64,000 bases of DNA, taken from positions 14,113 to 78,112 of the forward strand of contig CAVQLG010000022.1 in assembly GCA_963713275.1 (NCBI GenBank), read 5' to 3'. A model generated the notes under the pieces. It did no database searches and was not told the origin of the DNA. It worked only from the letters and a program-made list of their open reading frames with translations. The position numbers and the translations under genes were made by a program. Source of the DNA: CAIWHR01 sp963713275 (GTDB lineage Bacteria > Pseudomonadota > Gammaproteobacteria > Burkholderiales > Casimicrobiaceae). Positions 8,831-17,647 of this stretch are shown here, piece after piece (within the stretch, counting starts at the first letter, position 1; each line of letters begins with the position of its first letter).

Positions 8831-10114
8831 ATGCTGCACTTCGCCTACAACCTGCTCTGGCGCCTCGCGCTGCCCTTCCTGCCGCTGCGGCTGTGGTGGC
8901 GGGGGCGCCGGCAGCCGGGGTATCGCACGCACGTCGTCGAGCGCTATGGCCGCTACGCGAGCGCGCCGCGCCCGCCGGTAGTGTGGGTGCACGCGGTGTC
9001 GCTGGGGGAGACGCGCGCGGCCGTGCCGCTGGTCGCGCGTCTGCGGCAGGCGCACCCGGGCGCGACGCTGCTGCTCACGACCGTCACGGCGACGGGCCGG
9101 GCGGCGGGGCGCGAGCTCTTCGGCGAAGCCGTCGTGCAGGCCTGGCTGCCCTACGACGCCCCGGGCTGCGTACGGCGGTTCCTCGCCCACTTCCGTCCGG
9201 CCGTCGGGCTGATTCTCGAAACCGAGTTGTGGCCGAACCTCGTCGAAGCGGCGCAGGCGGCGCGCATTCCCGTCTACCTCGTCAACGCCCGCCTGTCCGC
9301 GCGGTCGGCGCGCCGCTACGCGCGCGTGCCGGCGCTCGCCCGCCGCACGCTCGCTTCGCTCGCCGGGGTCGCGGCGCAGGCAGGCGCCGACGCGACCCGG
9401 CTCGCGGCACTCGGTGCGGCGGACCCGATCGTCACCGGGAACATCAAGTACGATCTCGCGGCGTCGGCCGAAGCGCTGGCGCTGGGACGGGAGCTGCGCG
9501 AGCGCTTCGGTGCCGACAGGCCGGTCTGGGTCGCCGGTTCGACGCGCGAAGGGGAGGAAGTGCTCATCCTCGATGCGATCGCCCGGGCGAGGCTGCCGCC
9601 GCACACGCTCACCGTCATCGTGCCGCGGCATCCGCAGCGGTTCGACCGCGTCGCCCTGCTGCTGCAGGACCGCGGTGTCGCGTTCGTGCGGCGCAGCGCC
9701 GGCACGCCGGTGCCGCCCGAGACCGCGTTCGTGCTCGGCGATTCGATGGGCGAGATGCTGGCGTACTACGCGGCCGCCGACGTGGTCTTCGTCGGCGGCA
9801 GCCTGCTGCCGCTCGGCGGACAGAACCTGATCGAGCCCATCGCCGTCGGCCGGCCGACGTTGGTGGGTCCGCACACCTTCAACTTCGCCGAAGCGAGCGC
9901 CAACGCGAAGGCGGCGGGCGCCGCGCTCGAGGTCGCCGATGCCGACGCTCTGATCGCCACGGTCGCCGGACTGCTCTGCGATGCGCACCGACGAGCGGCG
10001 ATCGGGGCAGCGGCGCTCGCGTTCCACGCCGCGCACCGCGGCGCCGTCGATCGCCTCTGGACCTGGCTTGCACCGCGGATCGCCGCGGCGCTCTTGCGCC
10101 GCCCGCCGGGCTGA
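8831..10114 (+). CDS. waaA: 3-deoxy-D-manno-octulosonic acid transferase
   Basis: 427 residues, the normal length for WaaA/KdtA, an inner-membrane enzyme that transfers Kdo from CMP-Kdo to lipid IVA. The protein opens with a hydrophobic anchor (LLWRLALPFLPLRLWW). It contains WVHAVSLGETRAA, with the conserved Glu of the SxGE motif, then LETELWPNL, GNIKYDL and GGSLLPLGGQNLIEPIAVG. It follows waaC by two bases. Its stop codon lies in one arm of a hairpin shared with the convergent tolC stop. Confidence 0.95.
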   Translation: MLHFAYNLLWRLALPFLPLRLWWRGRRQPGYRTHVVERYGRYASAPRPPVVWVHAVSLGETRAAVPLVARLRQAHPGATLLLTTVTATGRAAGRELFGEAVVQAWLPYDAPGCVRRFLAHFRPAVGLILETELWPNLVEAAQAARIPVYLVNARLSARSARRYARVPALARRTLASLAGVAAQAGADATRLAALGAADPIVTGNIKYDLAASAEALALGRELRERFGADRPVWVAGSTREGEEVLILDAIARARLPPHTLTVIVPRHPQRFDRVALLLQDRGVAFVRRSAGTPVPPETAFVLGDSMGEMLAYYAAADVVFVGGSLLPLGGQNLIEPIAVGRPTLVGPHTFNFAEASANAKAAGAALEVADADALIATVAGLLCDAHRRAAIGAAALAFHAAHRGAVDRLWTWLAPRIAAALLRRPPG

Positions 10115-10130
10115 CGCTCTCCGTCAGCCC
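10108..10130. terminator. Perfect hairpin between convergent waaA and tolC stops
   Basis: GGGCTGAC (10108-10115) pairs exactly with GTCAGCCC (10123-10130) across a 7-base loop. The waaA TGA is inside the left arm and the tolC TGA, on the other strand, inside the right arm. No T-tract follows on either side, so efficient intrinsic termination is uncertain, but the position suits a bidirectional stop. Confidence 0.45.
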
Positions 10131-11464
10131 CGCAACCGGCGGTTGATGGCCTCGACGTCGGACTCGCTGAGCGCGCCAACCGCCGCCTTGAGCCGCAAGA
10201 AGGCGATCAGGTAGTTGAAGTAGGACTGCGCGAGGTCGCGCCGCGTCGAATACACGTTCTGCTGCACGTTGAGCACGTCGAGGTTGGTGCGTACGCCGAC
10301 TTCCATCCCGAGCTTGTTCGAGGCGAGCGCGGATTCGGCCGAGACCAGCGCCTGCTCGAACGCCTTCACCGAGGCGATCGCGCTGTTCACTCCGGTGAAG
10401 CCGTTCTGGGCGTTGAGCAGCGCCGCGCGTCGCGCGCCCTCGAGCTCCTGGCGCGACCTCTCCTTGAGCGCGACCGCTTCGCGCACGCGCGCCTCGATCG
10501 CCCCCCCCTGGTAGATGGGCAGCGCGAGCTGCAGCCCGATGGTGCCGCTCCTCGAATCGCTGGCGAGCGTCTGGGTCACGGCGGCGCTCGACCCCTGCGC
10601 CCCGTAGCTGCCGACGAGATCGAGCGTCGGGTAGTGGCCGGCGCGGGCGCGGTCGACTTCCATCGCGGCGAGGTCGAAGTTGATCTGCGCGATGCGGACG
10701 TTGAGGTTCTCCATCGTCGCCCGGTCGACCCAGTGGTCCAGCGCATTCGGCTCGGGCGCGTTGGGCACGAGGCCCTGCCCGATCCTCTTCAGCTCCTTGG
10801 GAAACCGGCCGATGATGGCGCGCAGGACCGTGATCTTGTTGTCGTAGTCGTTGCGCGCGGAGATCTCGAACGCCGAGATCTGGTCGAACTTCGCCTGCGC
10901 TTCGTTGGTGTCGATGATCGTCGCCACCCCGACTTCGAAGTTGCGCTGCGCCGTGGCGAGCTGCTCGGCCACCGCGGCCTTCTGCGCTTCGGCGAGCTCG
11001 ACGTTGAACTGGGCAAGCAGGACGTCGAAGTAGGTGATCGCAACCTTGAGGATCAGGTCCTGTTGCGCGGTGGCCAGGACGAACTCCGACTGGGCGACGA
11101 TTTCCTTCGACTGGTCGTAGGCGATCTTGTTCTGCCAGCGGAAGAGCGGCTGCGACGCCGAGACCGTCGCGTTGTACTGGTTGAAGTTGCGGTTGATGTC
11201 GGTCGGGGGATCGCTCTTGATCGTCGCGTCGTAGGTATTGGCGTTGACGCCGCCATCGAGCGACGCGCTGGGCAGCAGGCCAGCGAGCGCGATCGGAACG
11301 CGCTCCTGCGTCGCCAGCCACTGGGCCTTGGCGGCGGCGATTCCCGGATCGTTGGCCAGCGCCTCGCGGTAGATCTGCATCAGGTCCTCGGCGCGCGCGG
11401 CTGCGCCGACGCAGGCGAGCCCCAGGGCGACGGGAAGGAAGAAAGCGAGCTGGCGGGGTTTCAT
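10124..11464 (-). CDS. tolC: TolC-family outer membrane efflux protein
   Basis: 446 residues. A signal peptide (MKPRQLAFFLPVALGLACVG, cleavage near AARA) precedes the mature start EDLMQIYREALANDP. The two outer-membrane-efflux repeats each show the long heptad helices of the periplasmic tunnel and the GEVR-like VGVATIIDTNEAQAKF / MEVGVRTNLDVLNVQQ motifs. It would be the trimeric exit duct for RND, ABC or MFS exporters or type I secretion. It is third in the unit pcm-rhodanese-tolC, 133 bases after the rhodanese stop, and ends convergent with waaA. Confidence 0.94.
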   Translation of the reverse strand: MKPRQLAFFLPVALGLACVGAAARAEDLMQIYREALANDPGIAAAKAQWLATQERVPIALAGLLPSASLDGGVNANTYDATIKSDPPTDINRNFNQYNATVSASQPLFRWQNKIAYDQSKEIVAQSEFVLATAQQDLILKVAITYFDVLLAQFNVELAEAQKAAVAEQLATAQRNFEVGVATIIDTNEAQAKFDQISAFEISARNDYDNKITVLRAIIGRFPKELKRIGQGLVPNAPEPNALDHWVDRATMENLNVRIAQINFDLAAMEVDRARAGHYPTLDLVGSYGAQGSSAAVTQTLASDSRSGTIGLQLALPIYQGGAIEARVREAVALKERSRQELEGARRAALLNAQNGFTGVNSAIASVKAFEQALVSAESALASNKLGMEVGVRTNLDVLNVQQNVYSTRRDLAQSYFNYLIAFLRLKAAVGALSESDVEAINRRLRG

Positions 11465-11597
11465 CGTGCTGGAGTTCCGTTGACTGTGCCGCGAACGGCG
11501 CGACCGGGTGCACCGGACCCGCGGCCCCGACACCCCCTCGGCGCGAGCGGTTCGAGGGGCGCCGATGGGGGGTCGGAGCATGCGATTGGCGGCGCCT

Positions 11598-11924
11598 TCA
11601 ATAGACCGGCATGGCGGGGTCGACTTCCGCCGCCCAGGCGGCGACGCCGCCGCGCAGGTTGTGGACGTCGCAAAACCCCATCCGTTGCAGCCACGCCGCC
11701 GCGTGGTGACTGCGGTTGCCGTGATGACACACGAGGACCAGCGGACGGTCCTGCGGCAATCCCGCGGCGCGGGCGGGCAGCTGGCCCAGCGGGACGTGGA
11801 GGGAGCCTTCGATGTGACAGACGTCGAACTCCCATGGTTCGCGGACGTCGACGAGCAGCGGCGCCGGACGCGTGGGATCGGCGCGCCAGCGCGCGAGATC
11901 GGGCGCGGGGAGCTGCGGAATCAA
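11598..11924 (-). CDS. Rhodanese-like domain protein
   Basis: 108 residues, a single rhodanese domain. The start is DLARWRADPTRPAPLLVDVREPWEF and the active-site loop is VCHHGNRSHHAAAWL. Its Cys (VLVCHHGNRS) is the expected sulfur-carrying or thiol nucleophile, and it ends GGVAAWAAEVDPAMPVY. The best start is TTG at 11924, whose TGA neighbour is the stop of the upstream methyltransferase (TTGA overlap); no ATG or GTG is suitably placed. Such small rhodaneses are often found next to tolC in betaproteobacteria. The physiological acceptor is unknown. Confidence 0.85.
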   Translation of the reverse strand: MIPQLPAPDLARWRADPTRPAPLLVDVREPWEFDVCHIEGSLHVPLGQLPARAAGLPQDRPLVLVCHHGNRSHHAAAWLQRMGFCDVHNLRGGVAAWAAEVDPAMPVY

Positions 11925-12571
11925 AGCGCAAACCGAGCCGGCTGCGCCACGTTGCGAAGCGGCGCGATCACCGTCTCGAAGAGATCGGTGGTCGCGAACG
12001 AGTCCGCGCCCACCCAACGCACGATGCGCGCGGTCATCACCGGCGCCTCGCCAACGACGGCGAAGACCCGGCCGCCGGGTTTGAGCTGGCGCAGGAACAC
12101 CGGGTCGAGGCGCGGGGTCGACCCCGTGAGCACGATCGCGTCGTATTCGCCGCGCCCGAACCCGCGTGCGCCGTCGCCGGTGTGCAGCGTCACCTCGCGC
12201 GGGCCCGCGCGCGCGAGGTTCTCGCGCGCCATGCGTGCGAGCTCGGGGACGATCTCGACACTCGTCACCTTGGCGCCCAGCGTCGCCAGCAGTGCCGCGA
12301 GGTATCCGCTGCCGGACCCGATCTCCAGCACGTCGTCGCCGGGCGTGAGCGCCAGGTCCTGGACCACGCGGGCCTCCATCTTCGGCGTCCACATCCGCTC
12401 GCCCTCGCCCAGCGGGAGCTCCAGGTCGGCGAAGGCCAGCAGCCGGTACGCGGGCGGGACGAACTCCTCGCGCCGCACCGTGAACAAGAGGTCGAGGATC
12501 TTCTGATCCAGCACCTCCCAGGTGCGGATCTGCTGTTCCACCATGTTGAAACGCGCTTGTTCGATGTCCAT
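11921..12571 (-). CDS. pcm: Protein-L-isoaspartate O-methyltransferase family protein
   Basis: 216 residues. It would use S-adenosylmethionine to methylate isoaspartyl residues in damaged proteins, in the cytosol. Motifs are EQQIRTWEVLDQKILDLL, REEFVPPAYR, the SAM-binding EIGSGSGYLAALLATLG, VEIVPELARMARENL, and VLTGSTPRL where canonical enzymes have a TAAAP-like segment. The protein belongs to the group seen upstream of rhodanese-tolC in betaproteobacteria. That group may differ in activity from classical Pcm, so the biochemical role is less certain than the fold. Confidence 0.88.
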   Translation of the reverse strand: MDIEQARFNMVEQQIRTWEVLDQKILDLLFTVRREEFVPPAYRLLAFADLELPLGEGERMWTPKMEARVVQDLALTPGDDVLEIGSGSGYLAALLATLGAKVTSVEIVPELARMARENLARAGPREVTLHTGDGARGFGRGEYDAIVLTGSTPRLDPVFLRQLKPGGRVFAVVGEAPVMTARIVRWVGADSFATTDLFETVIAPLRNVAQPARFAL

Positions 12572-12721
12572 CGTCGCATTCCGGCAGGGGGCGCCGGCGC
12601 CGAAGCGCCCCGATTCGGGTCTCAAAGGTGAAATCTGCCGCGGCGGCAAGCCCCGGTCAGTGACGCCAGTCACACGAAGCGCATCGCCTTTGCTTGGCGG
12701 ACCCTGCCCACACCACGGCAC

Positions 12722-12740
12722 AAATGACTCACGTTCATTT
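12722..12740. promoter_or_regulatory. Inverted repeat AAATGA-N7-TCATTT, possible TetR-type operator
   Basis: The 348-base gap between the divergent pcm and livJ genes contains an AT-rich island. AAATGA (12722-12727) is mirrored by TCATTT (12735-12740). The centre CTCACGT partly continues the symmetry (TGAACG-like half sites), as in many TetR/AcrR operators. It lies upstream of the pcm-rhodanese-tolC unit, so control of efflux is plausible but inferred. Confidence 0.35.
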
Positions 12741-12839
12741 ATTACGCGTTTTATTCGATTATCGCACGCCTGATCGCCCTTCCGCCGCGAAGAGCCCGCC
12801 GCAGGTCGGTGCCGGCGGTCGAAAGTCGGTCGGCGTCGG

Positions 12840-12868
12840 TTGACAGCGCTGCGGGCGCAGCCGATAAT
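12840..12868 (+). promoter_or_regulatory. Sigma-70 promoter of livJ
   Basis: A perfect -35 TTGACA (12840-12845) is separated by exactly 17 bases from GATAAT (12863-12868). The livJ ATG lies 51 bases further on, with an ACGGAGG-like ribosome site between. The spacer contains a dyad, GCTGC-GGGC-GCAGC (12848-12861), which could bind a regulator. Confidence 0.65.
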
Positions 12869-12919
12869 TCCCCGCTTTTTTTGACGATCCCCAAACACCC
12901 ACGGAGGCTACGAAAGTCC

Positions 12920-14209
12920 ATGAATACCACGCGCAAGGTCGGTCTCACGCTCGTTGCCGCTGCGGTCGTCGCACTGTACGGTTGCGGCAAGGAAGAGCCC
13001 AAGAAGGCCGAAGCCCCGAAGGCGCCCGCCGCCCCCGTCGAGGAAGTCGTCGTCGTCAAGATCGGCCACGCGGGACCGTTGACCGGCGGCATCGCCCACC
13101 TCGGCAAGGACAACGAGAACGGCGTGCGCCTGGCACTCGAGGAGGCGAACGCGAAGAAGCTCAAAGTCGGCGGCAAGACGGTCAAGTTCGAACTGCTGTC
13201 GGAGGACGACCAGGCCGACCCGAAGCTCGGTCCGACCATCGCGCAGAAGTTCGCCGACGCCAAGGTCGCCGGCGTCGTCGGCCACCTCAATTCCGGCGTG
13301 ACGATTCCCGCCTCCGCGGTGTACAACCAGGCCGGCATTCCCATGATCTCCGGTTCGGCGACCAACCCCAAGCTGACCGAGCAGGGCTTCAAGGTCGTCT
13401 TCCGCACCGTCGGCCGCGACGACCAGCAGGGTCCCGCCGTCGCCGCCTATATCGCCAACGAACTCAAGTTCAAGAAGGTCGCGGTCGCCGACGACGCCAC
13501 CGCCTACGGCGAAGGTCTCGCCAACGAGGTCGAGAAGACGCTGAAGGCCGCGGGCGTGAACGTCGTCGCGCGCGAGAAGACCAACGACAAGGCGACGGAC
13601 TTCAAGGCGATCCTCACCAAGATCAAGGGCAAGAACCCCGACGCGATCTTCTACGGCGGCATGGACGCCACCGGCGGCCCGATGGTCAAGCAGGCGCGCG
13701 AGCTCGGCATCAAGGCCCAGTTCGCCTTCGGCGACGGCGCGTGCACCGCCGAGATGACCAAGCTGGGCGGTCAGGCGTCCGAGGGTCTGATCTGCTCGCA
13801 GGCCGGCATCCCGACGCAGATGGCGTCGAAGGGCTTCCAGGAAGCGTTCAAGGCCAAGTTCGGCGACGTGAAGCAGTACGCGCCGTTCTTCTACGATGGC
13901 GCCAACCTGCTCATCGCCGCGATGCAGAAGGCCGACTCGGCCGATCCGGCGAAATACCTGCCGGCACTGGCGGCGATCTCGTACGAGGGGGCGACCGGCA
14001 AGATCGAGTTCGACGAAAAGGGCGACCGCAAGGACGCCGAGATCACGATCTTCCAGATGAAGAACGGCAACGTCGAGCCGGTCGCGATCGTCAAAGGCGG
14101 CAAGGCGACCAAGATCGAGATGACTCCCGCCGTCGCTCCCGCTGCGGCTCCCGCTCCAGCCGCCGCGCCAGCGCCGGCCGCTGCCCCGGCGGCCGCACCG
14201 AAGCAATAA
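12920..14209 (+). CDS. livJ: Branched-chain amino-acid ABC transporter substrate-binding lipoprotein
   Basis: 429 residues, periplasmic-binding-protein fold of the Leu/Ile/Val type: IGHAGPLTGGIAHLGKDNENGV at the start of the mature domain, then GVVGHLNSGVTIPAS, GIPMISGSATNP, VADDATAYGEGLAN and DAIFYGGMDATGGPM. The N-terminus reads as a lipoprotein signal with lipobox LYGC, followed by a charged Lys/Glu/Pro-Ala linker. The C-terminus carries an unusual Ala-Pro tail of about 30 residues. It would capture amino acids and deliver them to LivHM. A strong promoter precedes it and an intrinsic terminator follows, so it can be expressed more strongly than the permease genes. Confidence 0.93.
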   Translation: MNTTRKVGLTLVAAAVVALYGCGKEEPKKAEAPKAPAAPVEEVVVVKIGHAGPLTGGIAHLGKDNENGVRLALEEANAKKLKVGGKTVKFELLSEDDQADPKLGPTIAQKFADAKVAGVVGHLNSGVTIPASAVYNQAGIPMISGSATNPKLTEQGFKVVFRTVGRDDQQGPAVAAYIANELKFKKVAVADDATAYGEGLANEVEKTLKAAGVNVVAREKTNDKATDFKAILTKIKGKNPDAIFYGGMDATGGPMVKQARELGIKAQFAFGDGACTAEMTKLGGQASEGLICSQAGIPTQMASKGFQEAFKAKFGDVKQYAPFFYDGANLLIAAMQKADSADPAKYLPALAAISYEGATGKIEFDEKGDRKDAEITIFQMKNGNVEPVAIVKGGKATKIEMTPAVAPAAAPAPAAAPAPAAAPAAAPKQ

Positions 14210-14229
14210 CGCGCGTTCCAGCCACCACG

Positions 14230-14256
14230 ACGGCGCCCTCCGGGGCGCCGTTTTGT
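14230..14256 (+). terminator. Intrinsic terminator after livJ
   Basis: A perfect 9-base-pair stem (14230-14238 with 14243-14251) closes a TCCG tetraloop. It is followed by TTTGTTGT. It begins 21 bases after the livJ stop and would separate the abundant binding protein from the downstream permease genes. Confidence 0.8.
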
Positions 14257-14732
14257 TGTGCGGAGCCGCCCGCCCTCGCCTCCCGCACCTGCGAGCCCAT
14301 CGGACCCGGAGCCTGGGCAGGAGCCGTCGCGGGCCGCGTGGATGCGCGAGGACAAAGGCGCCACGCTGTCGAGACGCCTAACGGGACCCTGTGTTGCGAG
14401 GCGAGGTGAGACCCCTCGCACCGCCTTCGCGCCGGCGCGGCGAACGAGCCCGCAGTTTGCGGGGCTTCTCGGGACGTTGCCGCCGACCGCCCGATGCACG
14501 AATGGGGTTCCCAGAGGGCCGCCCCCCCGATACCATTGTCACCGCCACGCTGACCCGCCCCGGCCTCTGGCGGGTGCCGCCGGGCATTCGACGGTTCGGC
14601 TGCAGTGTCGGCGGCGGTTGGCGAGGAGAACGCGGGCGAACAGCGCCGCAAGCCGACCGCGCAGCAGGAGGAGGAGGAGCCACTGGCTCTGTCGAATCCA
14701 GAGGTATCGCATCGCACCGGGAGCATCGCCGC
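14257..14732. other. 476-base gap between livJ terminator and livH
   Basis: No gene is supported here. The reading frames that cross it have no recognisable protein features. It contains a short hairpin near 14450-14470 (GCCCGCA-GTT-TGCGGGGC) without a T-tract. A GGGAG at about 14719-14723 probably serves as the livH ribosome site. A promoter for livHMGF is expected but none stands out. Confidence 0.5.
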
Positions 14733-15737
14733 TTGGACATCTTCCTTCAGCAACTCGTCAACGGGCTCACGCTCGGCAGCGTCTACGCGGTGGTCGCGCT
14801 CGGCTACACGATGGTCTACGGGATCATTCAGCTCATCAACTTCGCCCACGGCGAGGTCGTGATGATCGGCGCGATGGTCGCGTTCACCGTGATCACGGCG
14901 CTGACCGGCGCCGGCACCGGGCTGCCGCCGGTCGCGATCGTGCTCGCCGGCGTGGCGGTCGCCGTCCCGGTCTGCATGACCGTGGGCTACACGCTGGAAC
15001 GCGTCGCGTATCGACCGTTGCGCACCGCGCCGCGCCTCGCGCCGCTGATCACGGCCATCGGGCTGTCGATCATCCTCCAGCACCTCGCGATGCTGATCTG
15101 GAGCCGCAACCCGATCCCGTTCCCGCAGATCATCACCGTCACCCCGTATCACTTCACCGGCAATCCGGACGGCGCCACGATCACCAACGTCCAGATCGCC
15201 ATCATCGTCACCTCCGTCCTGATGATGGCCGGGCTCCTGGGCCTCGTCTACCGGACCAAGCTCGGCATCGCGATGCGCGCCACGTCGCAGAACCAGCAAG
15301 TGGCGGGGCTGATGGGGATCAACATCAACACGGTGATTGCGCTCACCTTCGTCATCGGCGCCGGGCTGGCCGCCGTGGCCGGCGTGATGGTGGGCACCTA
15401 CTACGGCATCGCGCAGTACCAGATGGGGTTCCTGCTCGGCCTCAAGGCGTTCTCCGCCGCGGTCCTCGGGGGCATCGGCAACCTGGCCGGCGCGATGCTC
15501 GGCGGAATGCTGCTCGGCGTGATCGAGGCGCTGGGTGCCGGCTACGTCGGGGAGATCACCAATCTCTGCCGGCTGGCGAGCTGGTCGGACGCCATCGCCG
15601 CGCGCTGCGTCACCGACCCGAACCTGACGCTGTTCGGCAGCAACTACCAGGACGTGTTCGCGTTCCTGGTGCTGATCGCCGTCCTCGTCTTCCGGCCGTC
15701 GGGCCTGCTCGGCGAGCGCGTCAGCGATCGCGCCTGA
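14733..15737 (+). CDS. livH: Branched-chain amino-acid ABC transporter permease LivH
   Basis: 334 residues, multi-spanning inner-membrane permease. The N-terminus after a TTG start (DIFLQQLVNGLTLGSVYAVV) is the classic LivH opening. YGIIQLINFAHGEVVMIGA and, near the C-terminus, GLKAFSAAVLGGIGNLAGAMLGG follow. I chose the TTG at 14733 because it immediately precedes the conserved sequence and has GGGAG nine bases upstream. No ATG fits. It pairs with LivM to form the channel. Confidence 0.93.
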   Translation: MDIFLQQLVNGLTLGSVYAVVALGYTMVYGIIQLINFAHGEVVMIGAMVAFTVITALTGAGTGLPPVAIVLAGVAVAVPVCMTVGYTLERVAYRPLRTAPRLAPLITAIGLSIILQHLAMLIWSRNPIPFPQIITVTPYHFTGNPDGATITNVQIAIIVTSVLMMAGLLGLVYRTKLGIAMRATSQNQQVAGLMGININTVIALTFVIGAGLAAVAGVMVGTYYGIAQYQMGFLLGLKAFSAAVLGGIGNLAGAMLGGMLLGVIEALGAGYVGEITNLCRLASWSDAIAARCVTDPNLTLFGSNYQDVFAFLVLIAVLVFRPSGLLGERVSDRA

Positions 15738-15753
15738 CCCGGGAGTCGCCGCG

Positions 15754-16839
15754 ATGCCCTCCGCCCGTCCGCTGCTCGACTTCCGCAAGAACCCCTACGG
15801 CGCCTGGGCCGGCGTCGTCCTCATCGGCGTGGCACTCGTCGCCCTGCCGTTCGTGCTGACCGGCATCGGCACCGCGTGGGTGCGCATCACCAACCTCGCG
15901 ATCCTGTTCGTGCTGCTGTCGCTGGGACTCAACATCGTCGTCGGCTTCGCCGGACTGCTCGACCTGGGCTATATCGCCTTCTACGCCGTCGGCGCCTATA
16001 CGTACGCGGTGCTCGCGAGCCCCCATTTCAACCTGCACCTGCCGTTCTGGGTGATCCTGCCCATCGGCGCGGCGGTGGCCTGCTTCTTCGGGGTCGTACT
16101 CGGAACACCGACGCTCAAGCTGCGCGGCGACTACCTCGCGATCGTCACGCTGGGCTTCGGCGAGATCGTGCGCATCTTCATGAACAACCTCTCGCAGCCG
16201 ATCAACCTGACGAACGGTCCGCAGGGCATCACCTTGATCGATCCGTTCTCCATCGGCAGCTTCAGCTTCGCCAAGACCGAGATGATCGCGGGCCTCACTT
16301 TCACCGGACCGATCAAGTACTACTACCTGCTCGTGCTGGTGCTGATCGTCGTCGTGATCGTGAACCTGCGGCTGCAGAATTCGCGGATCGGCCGCGCCTG
16401 GGAGGCAATCCGCGAGGACGAGATCGCGGCCCGGGCGATGGGCATCAACACCACCCGGATCAAGCTGCTCGCGTTCGCCATGGGCGCGTCGTTCGGCGGC
16501 ATCTCGGGCGGCATCTTCTCGGCCACGCAGGGTTTCATCAGCCCGGAGAGCTTCGTGCTGGTCGAGTCGATCATGGTGCTGTCGATGGTGGTTCTGGGCG
16601 GCATGGGCAATATCTGGGGCGTGATCCTCGGCGCGGTGCTGCTCTCGTTCGTGCCCGAGGTGCTGCGTTACACCGTCGAGCCGGTGCAGAAGGCGCTGTT
16701 CGGCCGCCTGCTGGTCGAGCCCGAAGTGATCCGCATGCTGCTGTTCGGGCTCGCGCTGGTGCTGATGATGCTCTTCCGACCGGCGGGCATCCTTCCCTCC
16801 GCGCTGCGCAAGCGCGAGCTCGAGACCCCGCAGCGATGA
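15754..16839 (+). CDS. livM: Branched-chain amino-acid ABC transporter permease LivM
   Basis: 361 residues with about ten hydrophobic segments. Family signatures are LSLGLNIVVGFAGLLDLGYIAFYAVGAY in the first third, LKLRGDYLAIVTLGFGEIVRI in the middle and GMGNIWGVILGAVLLSFVPEVLR near the end. The EAA-like loop RAWEAIREDEIAARAMGIN would contact the ATPases. It starts 16 bases after livH and eight bases before livG. Confidence 0.95.
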   Translation: MPSARPLLDFRKNPYGAWAGVVLIGVALVALPFVLTGIGTAWVRITNLAILFVLLSLGLNIVVGFAGLLDLGYIAFYAVGAYTYAVLASPHFNLHLPFWVILPIGAAVACFFGVVLGTPTLKLRGDYLAIVTLGFGEIVRIFMNNLSQPINLTNGPQGITLIDPFSIGSFSFAKTEMIAGLTFTGPIKYYYLLVLVLIVVVIVNLRLQNSRIGRAWEAIREDEIAARAMGINTTRIKLLAFAMGASFGGISGGIFSATQGFISPESFVLVESIMVLSMVVLGGMGNIWGVILGAVLLSFVPEVLRYTVEPVQKALFGRLLVEPEVIRMLLFGLALVLMMLFRPAGILPSALRKRELETPQR

Positions 16840-16846
16840 GACCGCG

Positions 16847-17647
16847 ATGACCGACCACCATCTCGTCCTGCTGCGGGCGCGAGGCATCAGCAAGCGCTTC
16901 GGCGGCGTGCAGGCGCTCTCCGACGTGAGTTTCACCATCAACCACGGCGAGATCTACGGCCTGATCGGCCCCAACGGCGCCGGCAAGACCAGCCTGTTCA
17001 ACGTGTTGACGGGCATCTACACACCCGAGGCCGGCGACTTCGTGTTCGATGGCCTGCCGCTCGTCGAGCAGAAGCCCCACCAGGTCGCAGCCCGCGGCAT
17101 CGCGCGGACCTTCCAGAACATCCGGCTGTTCGCCAATCTGTCGGCGCTCGAGAACGTGATGATCGGCCGCCACGTGCGCACGACCGCCAGCGTGTGGGGG
17201 GCGATCCTGCGCGACGCTACGACGCGCGCCGAGGAGCGTTCGATCGAGAAGCGCGCCTACGAACTGCTCGAGTACGTTGGCGTGCACAAGCGCGCGAACG
17301 ACCTCGCCAAGCACCTCGCATACGGCGACCAGCGCCGCCTCGAGATCGCGCGCGCGCTCGCGACCGAGCCCAAGTTGCTCGCGCTCGACGAGCCCGCCGC
17401 CGGGATGAACGCCACCGAGACCTCGTCGCTCGCCGGTCTGCTCGAGGACATCCGCCGCGACGGCACGACGATCCTGCTGATCGAGCACGACATGAAGCTG
17501 GTGATGAGCGTCTGCGACCGGGTGCTCGTGCTCGACTACGGGAAGAAGATCGCCGAAGGCACCGCGCGCGACGTGCAGAACGACGCGAAGGTGATCCAGG
17601 CCTACCTCGGTGGCGATATCGCACTCAACCTGAAGGGAGCCGGCTAG
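16847..17647 (+). CDS. livG: Branched-chain amino-acid ABC transporter ATP-binding protein LivG
   Basis: 266 residues. Walker A is GPNGAGKTSLFN, the Q-loop region is RTFQNIRLF, the signature is degenerate (LAYGDQRRLEIARAL, as usual for LivG) and Walker B is LLALDEPAAGMN. The H-loop is LIEHDMKLVM. It hydrolyses ATP with LivF to drive uptake through LivHM. Its TAG stop shares one base with the GTG start of livF. Confidence 0.96.
   Translation: MTDHHLVLLRARGISKRFGGVQALSDVSFTINHGEIYGLIGPNGAGKTSLFNVLTGIYTPEAGDFVFDGLPLVEQKPHQVAARGIARTFQNIRLFANLSALENVMIGRHVRTTASVWGAILRDATTRAEERSIEKRAYELLEYVGVHKRANDLAKHLAYGDQRRLEIARALATEPKLLALDEPAAGMNATETSSLAGLLEDIRRDGTTILLIEHDMKLVMSVCDRVLVLDYGKKIAEGTARDVQNDAKVIQAYLGGDIALNLKGAG

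Noticed and set aside
12876..12882. Run of seven T residues suggesting a terminator
   Set aside because: It lies between the livJ -10 and its ribosome site. The preceding dyad is in the promoter spacer and would not be transcribed before the T-run.
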